DNA of 64,000 bases from Kitasatospora fiedleri (lineage in GTDB: Bacteria > Actinomycetota > Actinomycetes > Streptomycetales > Streptomycetaceae). Made by a program: the position numbers and the translations under genes. Each line of letters begins with the position of its first letter. Position 1 is the first letter of the stretch. The DNA is taken from assembly GCF_948472415.1 (NCBI RefSeq), contig NZ_OX419519.1, positions 2,046,001 through 2,110,000 on the forward strand, given 5' to 3'. The notes under the pieces are model-generated. The model made no database searches and had not been told where the DNA came from. It worked only from the letters and a program-made list of their open reading frames with translations. This document shows positions 59,545 through 64,000 of this stretch, in pieces.

Positions 59545-60274
59545 GAGTGTGTGGGCCCCAGCCAGACGTAGCTCGCGAGCCGGCCGGTGCGCTGCTCCCC
59601 GCGGTAGGAGTAGTGGTCGGCGGACTCGAGGGTGCAGACGGATGATCGGACCACATCCTGCACGCCCGCCTCGGCGAGCTGTGCGGCGACCCCCGCCGGG
59701 ACGTCCAGCGCGGGGGTGCCCCAGGAGGTCTCGGCGTGCGCGGCCGGGACGAGCGCGGCGACCTCGGCGCGCAGCGCCGCCGGCACCTCGTAGCAGCGGC
59801 CGCAGACCGCGGGGCCGATCGCGGCGAGCATCCGCTCGGGCGGGCGCCCAGTTCGCGCATCGCGGCGACCGCGGCGGGGACCACCCCGGCGGCCAGGCCC
59901 GGGCGCCCGGCGTGCGCCGCGCCGACCACTCCGGCGGCCGGGTCGGCCAGCAGCACCGGGGCGCAGTCGGCGGTCAGCACGGCCAGCGCCAGCGGGCGGT
60001 CGGTGACCACCGCGTCCACGGTCGGGGCGGTGCCCTCGGGCTGGCGCTCCGTCACCACCGCGACCTCGGCACCGTGCACCTGGTTCATCCAGACCACGTC
60101 GGCCGGATCGAGGCCGAGTTCCCGGGCCGCGAGGAAACGGTTCTGCTTGACGGATTCAGGCGAATCGCCCACTGCACCGCCGAGGTTGAGCTCCCCGTAC
60201 GGCGCGGTGCTCACCCCGCCCCACCGGGTGGTGGAGGCGAAGTGAGCACCGTGTCGGGAGACCGTATGGATCAC
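59541..60274 (-). CDS. pgeF: purine nucleoside phosphorylase/laccase-domain protein (YfiH/PgeF), apparent frameshift
   Basis: This copper/zinc-type domain protein of the YfiH family (called polyphenol oxidase, also shown to be a purine nucleoside phosphorylase; PgeF in peptidoglycan editing) lies between ftsZ and yggS. The N-terminal half shows [14 protein letters not shown] and the metal cysteine/histidine in [13 protein letters not shown] and GAAHAG. The C-terminal half ([30 protein letters not shown]) is in another frame. One missing base near 59834-59840 (minus strand CCC or G beside GAG) restores [20 protein letters not shown] at 60274 overlaps the ftsZ stop by four bases. Intact length would be about 244 residues. 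Confidence 0.85.
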
Positions 60275-61497
60275 TTGAGGAAGTCCGGCACGTCGAGCTC
60301 CTCGGCGGGGCTCTCGACGTACGGCTGCCGGACCGGCTGCACCTGCGGCGGCACCGGCGGGGCGGTGGCCGTCGCCGGGGCCGGGGCCTCGGCGGCCCGG
60401 GCCGGCTCCTCGGCGCGGGTGACCGAGCCGATCGAGCCGTAGGACGGGCGGGAGGCCGGGCGCTCCGGGGCGGCGGCCGGGGTCGCGGACGAGGCGGAGG
60501 ACGACGAGGAGGTCGACTTCACCACCGGCTCGCGGACGATGGCGGGCGGCTGGCCGCCGTCGAACCCGGCCGCGATCACGGTGACCCGGACCTCGTCGCC
60601 GAGCGCGTCGTCGATCACCGCGCCGAAGATGATGTTGGCCTCCGGGTGGGCGGCCTCGCTGACCAGCTGGGCGGCCTCGTTGATCTCGAACAGGCCGAGG
60701 TCGGAGCCGCCGGAGATGGAGAGCAGCACGCCGCGGGCGCCGTCGATGGACGCCTCCAGCAGCGGCGAGGAGATCGCCATCACGGCGGCGGCCTTGGCGC
60801 GGTCCTCGCCGCGGGCCGAGCCGATGCCCATCAGCGCCGAACCGGCGTCCGACATGACCGACTTGACGTCGGCGAAGTCCAGGTTGATCAGGCCGGGGGT
60901 GGTGATCAGGTCGGTGATGCCCTGCACGCCGGAGAGCAGCACCTGGTCGGCGGAGCGGAACGCGTCCAGCACCGAGACCTGGCGGTCGGAGATCGACAGC
61001 AGCCGGTCGTTGGGGATGACGATCAGGGTGTCCACCTGCTCGCGCAGGCTGGCGATGCCGTCCTCGGCCTGGTTGGCGCGGCGGCGGCCCTCGAAGGTGA
61101 ACGGGCGGGTGACCACGCCGATGGTCAGGGCGCCGAGCGAGCGGGCGATGTTGGCCACCACGGGCGCGCCGCCGGTGCCGGTGCCGCCGCCCTCGCCGGC
61201 CGTCACGAAGACCATGTCGGCCCCCTTGAGGACCTCCTCGATCTCCTCGCGGTGGTCCTCGGCGGCCTTCCGGCCGACCTCGGGGTTGGCGCCGGCGCCG
61301 AGACCGCGGGTGAGCTCGCGGCCGACGTCGAGCTTCACGTCGGCGTCGCTCATCAGCAGCGCCTGGGCGTCGGTGTTGATCGCGATGAACTCGACGCCCT
61401 TGAGCCCGACCTCGATCATCCGGTTGATGGCGTTGACTCCGCCGCCGCCGATGCCGACGACCTTGATGACCGCGAGGTAATTCTGGGGTGCTGCCAC
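60271..61497 (-). CDS. ftsZ: cell division GTPase FtsZ
   Basis: FtsZ polymerises into the Z ring. The 408-residue protein has the N-terminal [22 protein letters not shown], the GTPase tubulin motif [13 protein letters not shown] (about 104-116), the catalytic [11 protein letters not shown] loop (about 207) and the hydrophobic core through VTVIAAGFD. The last 80 residues are a proline/alanine-rich linker. The extreme C-terminus ([10 protein letters not shown]) is the peptide that binds SepF and FtsW-type partners. GTG at 61497 with GAGAGG upstream is the family start. It overlaps pgeF by 4 nt and lies 334 bp downstream of ftsQ. Confidence 0.98.
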   Translation of the reverse strand: MAAPQNYLAVIKVVGIGGGGVNAINRMIEVGLKGVEFIAINTDAQALLMSDADVKLDVGRELTRGLGAGANPEVGRKAAEDHREEIEEVLKGADMVFVTAGEGGGTGTGGAPVVANIARSLGALTIGVVTRPFTFEGRRRANQAEDGIASLREQVDTLIVIPNDRLLSISDRQVSVLDAFRSADQVLLSGVQGITDLITTPGLINLDFADVKSVMSDAGSALMGIGSARGEDRAKAAAVMAISSPLLEASIDGARGVLLSISGGSDLGLFEINEAAQLVSEAAHPEANIIFGAVIDDALGDEVRVTVIAAGFDGGQPPAIVREPVVKSTSSSSSASSATPAAAPERPASRPSYGSIGSVTRAEEPARAAEAPAPATATAPPVPPQVQPVRQPYVESPAEELDVPDFLK

Positions 61498-61831
61498 GTC
61501 GGGGCCTCTCGCCTCGAATTTCCGGGTCGGCTCCCCTGGATTGTGAAGGCCGACGGATGTCGATGGGTGGGAAGCACGTGGTTCCAACCCGAACCCTAAA
61601 CTTGAGGTTGAGGGTTATGGCTGTGCCCGTGTCACCTCGGTGTCGAGCACAGCTCGTTGACACAGGACAGTAGGTCGCAACCGGCGCGTGTTTCAACGAA
61701 CACGCCGAGCTTCCCTTTTTCTTTTGAGCCTATGTGATCATCGACCCCGCGGTGAAACCGGGGTGACCACCAAGGGTCGGACCGGAGCCGTGGCCCCGTC
61801 AATACCGCCCCCGGGCACAGAACTTACCGGA
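61498..61831 (-). other. ftsQ-ftsZ intergenic region, 334 bp
   Basis: No gene is seen here. It is much less G/C-rich than the coding regions and must carry the ftsZ promoters. It contains an inverted repeat AACCCT/AGGGTT with a 13-nt loop (about 61594-61618). In the same position ftsZ of other streptomycetes has several promoters, including a sporulation-linked one. I cannot assign exact -35/-10 boxes here. Confidence 0.6.
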
Positions 61832-62602
61832 TCAACCCGACACCGCCGGGGCATCCGGCGCACTCACGTCGTAATTCGACGCCTTCTGACCGAGCAGGGC
61901 GGTCAGCACCTTCGCCTTCCGGCCGGTGTCCTCCGCACTGCCCCAGCGCACGGTCGCGCCGGAGGCCAGCTTCAGCCGGATGTCGTCGTAGGAGTAGACC
62001 GTGAGCGAACCGGCCTGCTGCGCCACCTCCGGCGGGAGGCCCGCGGCCACCGTGATCGCCGAGCGGACCAGGGTCGGGCGGTCGATCACGCCCACCGCGT
62101 CCTGGGCCGGCCGGCTCAGTTCGAGCGCCACCACCGGGACGCCGGCCGGGGGCTGCGGCTCGGTGGCGAACTCCACACCGTCCGCGTCGACCTGGACGAA
62201 GCCGCCGCCCTCGTGCTGGATCGCCGCCACCGGGCGGCGCTCGGTGACCTTCACCCGCAGGGTGTGCGGCCAGCCGCGCCAGACCTCGGCGTCGGCCACC
62301 CGGGGCACCTTCGCCACCTCGGCCCGGGCCTCGTCCAGGTCGACCCGGGCCAGCGGGCCGCGGGCCGTGCCGCCGAGCGCCCGCTCGACGTCCTGCTGGG
62401 TCAACCGGCCCGAGTCCAGGCCCTGGACGGCCACCCCGCGGACGTCCAGCGCGGAGGAGAAGAACACCGTCCAGCCGAGCGCCCCGGCCACCAGCGCGCC
62501 CAGCGCGACCAGCACCGCGACGCCCCGGCGGGAGAGTCGGAGCCGGGGCGGGCGGGCCGGGCCGCCCTCCTCCAGCTCCTCCTCGTACTCCTCGTCAGCC
62601 AC
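61832..62602 (-). CDS. ftsQ: cell division protein FtsQ
   Basis: FtsQ is a bitopic division protein that links FtsZ to cell-wall synthesis. The 256-residue protein has an acidic cytosolic N-terminus (ADEEYEEELEEGG), one membrane segment (GVAVLVALGALVAGALGWTVFF, about 27-48) and a POTRA domain (LDVRGVAVQGLDSGRLTQQDVERAL). The FtsQ/DivIB domain follows to about residue 235 (RVADAEVWRGWPHTLRVKVTERRPVAAI). The GTG start overlaps the murG end by eight bases. It is transcribed from murG towards ftsZ. Confidence 0.96.
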   Translation of the reverse strand: MADEEYEEELEEGGPARPPRLRLSRRGVAVLVALGALVAGALGWTVFFSSALDVRGVAVQGLDSGRLTQQDVERALGGTARGPLARVDLDEARAEVAKVPRVADAEVWRGWPHTLRVKVTERRPVAAIQHEGGGFVQVDADGVEFATEPQPPAGVPVVALELSRPAQDAVGVIDRPTLVRSAITVAAGLPPEVAQQAGSLTVYSYDDIRLKLASGATVRWGSAEDTGRKAKVLTALLGQKASNYDVSAPDAPAVSG

Positions 62603-63701
62603 GGCGGCGGCCGCCGCGGGCGGCCTCGATCGCCTCGTACACCATCTGCACCAGCAGGTCGTCGGCGTCCCGGCGGCCGAACTCGGCGGCGGAGCGCGAC
62701 ATCTCCCACAGCTTGGCCGGGTCGGTCAGCACCGGCAGCACGTTCTTCAGCACCCAGTCCGGGGTCAGCTCGGCGTCGTCGACCAGCAGACCGCCGCCCG
62801 CCTTGACCATCGGCTGGGCGTTCAGCCGCTGCTCGCCGTTGCCGATCGGCAGCGGCACGAACGCGGCCGGCAGGCCCACCGCGGCCAGCTCGGCCACCGT
62901 CATCGCACCGGCCCGGCAGAGCATCATGTCGGCCGCCGCGTACGCCAGGTCCATCCGGTCCAGGTAGGGCAGCACCCGGTACGGCGGCATGCCCGGGATG
63001 TCGTCGATGGTCGGCAGCTCGTTCTTCGGACCGACCGCGTGCAGGATCTGCACCCCGTACTGCTGGAGCCGGGGCGCGATCGCCTGCACCGTCTCGTTCA
63101 GACGCCGGGCGCCCTGCGAGCCGCCGGAGACCAGCAGGGTGGGCAGCCGCTGGTCGAGGCCGAAGTAGTGCCGGGCCTCCGGGCGGACGGTGCCGCGGTC
63201 CAGGGTGGCGATGGTGCGGCGCAGCGGGATGCCGATGTACCGGGAGTCGCGCAGCTTGGAGTCCGGGGTGGAGACCGCGACGAAGTCGCTGTAGCGGGCG
63301 CCGATCTTGTTGGCCAGGCCGGGGCGGGCGTTGGCCTCGTGCACCACGATCGGCACGCCGGCCCGCTTGGCCGCCAGGTAGGCGGGCATCGCCACGTAGC
63401 CGCCGAAGCCGACCACCGCGTCCGCGTTGACCCGCTCGATCACCTCCTGGGCGGCGCGCACGGTGCCGCGCAGCCGGCCCGGGACGGTGATCAGCTCCGG
63501 GGTGGGCTTGCGGGGCAGCGGCACGGCCGGGATCAGCGCCAGCTCGTAGCCGCGCTCCGGGACCAGCCGGGTCTCCAGGCCGCGCTCGGTGCCGAGAGCG
63601 GTGATCCCGACGGACGGGTCGTGCCTGCGCAGCGCGTCCGCGAGCGCCATGGCCGGCTCGATGTGACCGGCGGTCCCGCCGCCGGCGAGTACGACATGCA
63701 C
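62595..63701 (-). CDS. murG: UDP-N-acetylglucosamine transferase MurG
   Basis: MurG adds GlcNAc to lipid I to form lipid II at the inner face of the membrane. The 368-residue glycosyltransferase (GT28) has the N-terminal LAGGGTAGHIEPAMALADALR (glycine loops), VGFGGYVAMPAYLAAKRAGVPIVVHEANARPGLANK, VSGGSQGARRLNETV, and the UDP-binding CRAGAMTVAELAAVGLPAAFVPLPIGNGEQRLNA. The GTG at 63701 has GGGAG upstream and lies 6 bp after the ftsW stop. It sits in the standard ftsW-murG-ftsQ-ftsZ order. Confidence 0.97.
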   Translation of the reverse strand: MHVVLAGGGTAGHIEPAMALADALRRHDPSVGITALGTERGLETRLVPERGYELALIPAVPLPRKPTPELITVPGRLRGTVRAAQEVIERVNADAVVGFGGYVAMPAYLAAKRAGVPIVVHEANARPGLANKIGARYSDFVAVSTPDSKLRDSRYIGIPLRRTIATLDRGTVRPEARHYFGLDQRLPTLLVSGGSQGARRLNETVQAIAPRLQQYGVQILHAVGPKNELPTIDDIPGMPPYRVLPYLDRMDLAYAAADMMLCRAGAMTVAELAAVGLPAAFVPLPIGNGEQRLNAQPMVKAGGGLLVDDAELTPDWVLKNVLPVLTDPAKLWEMSRSAAEFGRRDADDLLVQMVYEAIEAARGGRRRG

Positions 63702-63707
63702 CGAAAT

Positions 63708-64000
63708 TCACCGCTCCCTGCGCGGCGGCCGGGGGGCCTTGCGCGCTGTGGTTTTCCTACCTGGCAGCACCCGGTCCAGGACTGGCCCGAACCGGGAGTT
63801 GGCCCCTTTTCGCCATCTGCGGGGCCGGGCAGCCAGCGCTGCCTTCGCCGCCGGGGAGCTGCGTGCGAAGCACAGCAGCAGCCCGACGGCGCACATGGCC
63901 GACAGCATCGCGGAGCCGCCGTACGAGAACAGCGGCAGCGGGACGCCCGCGATGGGCAGGAGTCCCAGCGCCGACCCCAGGTTGACCACGGCCTGAGCCA
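63708..64000 (-). CDS. ftsW: FtsW, C-terminal part (gene continues beyond the window)
   Basis: The visible 96 or so residues are the C-terminus of a SEDS-family septal peptidoglycan polymerase. AVVNLGSALGLLPIAGVPLPLFSYGGSAML is the conserved late membrane region, and a last membrane helix (AMCAVGLLLCF) precedes a basic tail (RRWRKGANSRFG, ending PRPPRRER). The gene enters from the right edge and the start lies outside the window. It is followed 6 bp later by murG. The basic tail is longer than in E. coli, as usual in actinobacteria. Confidence 0.93.
   Translation of the reverse strand, partial: AQAVVNLGSALGLLPIAGVPLPLFSYGGSAMLSAMCAVGLLLCFARSSPAAKAALAARPRRWRKGANSRFGPVLDRVLPGRKTTARKAPRPPRRER

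Overview
The window is a very G+C-rich actinobacterial chromosome segment. Gene content, gene order, G/C-ending codons and frequent GTG starts point to Streptomycetaceae (Streptomyces or the close relative Kitasatospora; I cannot choose from the sequence alone). The backbone follows the well-known streptomycete order trpM-trpC ... trpE-hisI ... hisF-ridA-hisA-hisH-hisB-hisC-hisD ... dnaE ... rluA-lspA-dksA-ileS-divIVA-yggT-sepF-yggS-pgeF-ftsZ-ftsQ-murG-ftsW. No rRNA, tRNA, CRISPR array, prophage or insertion sequence was seen.

Layout. 1-2665: the end of a trp cluster on the minus strand (trpM fragment, trpC, three small membrane proteins). 2790-4643: an inserted plus-strand pair (NAD-dependent epimerase and an XRE regulator). 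4666-6612: trpE and hisI. 6720-8638: a WXG100/EspC-like pair on the minus strand. 8783-10892: three plus-strand genes of loosely predicted function. 10938-16814: the his operon hisD-C-B-(47-residue membrane protein)-H-A-ridA-F, with start/stop overlaps throughout most of it. 16909-28423: accessory and housekeeping genes (beta-helix-like membrane protein, LON-domain protein, YbaK, an ABC exporter, an NYN protein, asd, a DapA-family enzyme beside a divergent LysR regulator, a lone PemK-like protein). 28514-38807: RDD protein, dnaE, a hydrolase, a secreted M9 collagenase, a HTH-DUF4180 operon and a RIO-type kinase. 38990-49877: a Ser/Thr kinase with a lectin-like tail, an ABC permease paired with a peptidase-ABC ATPase fusion, MscS, GNAT, RluA and a glutamate-synthase-like enzyme. 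49985-64000: lspA, a DksA-type protein, T-box-controlled ileS, and the division cluster.

How the genes work together. The trp and his genes form two amino-acid pathways. They meet at HisA, which in this lineage is the bifunctional PriA isomerase that also does the TrpF step; no trpF is visible here. The right-hand part makes the polar-growth and septation machinery (DivIVA, SepF, FtsZ, FtsQ, MurG, FtsW). Control elements that can be read include a T-box before ileS, inverted repeats upstream of the collagenase and of the HTH-DUF4180 operon, and several TANNNT boxes placed 6-7 nt before start codons, which suggests leaderless mRNAs.

Caveat on the data. At least eight loci (trpM, DUF2752, HGxxPAAW, NYN, dnaE, the RIO kinase, dksA, pgeF) are broken by apparent loss of single bases, mostly in or next to G/C runs. 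Seven need one missing base; the NYN gene needs two missing bases or one extra. dnaE encodes the replicative polymerase and cannot plausibly be a pseudogene, so I read these as assembly errors and annotate each gene across the break.
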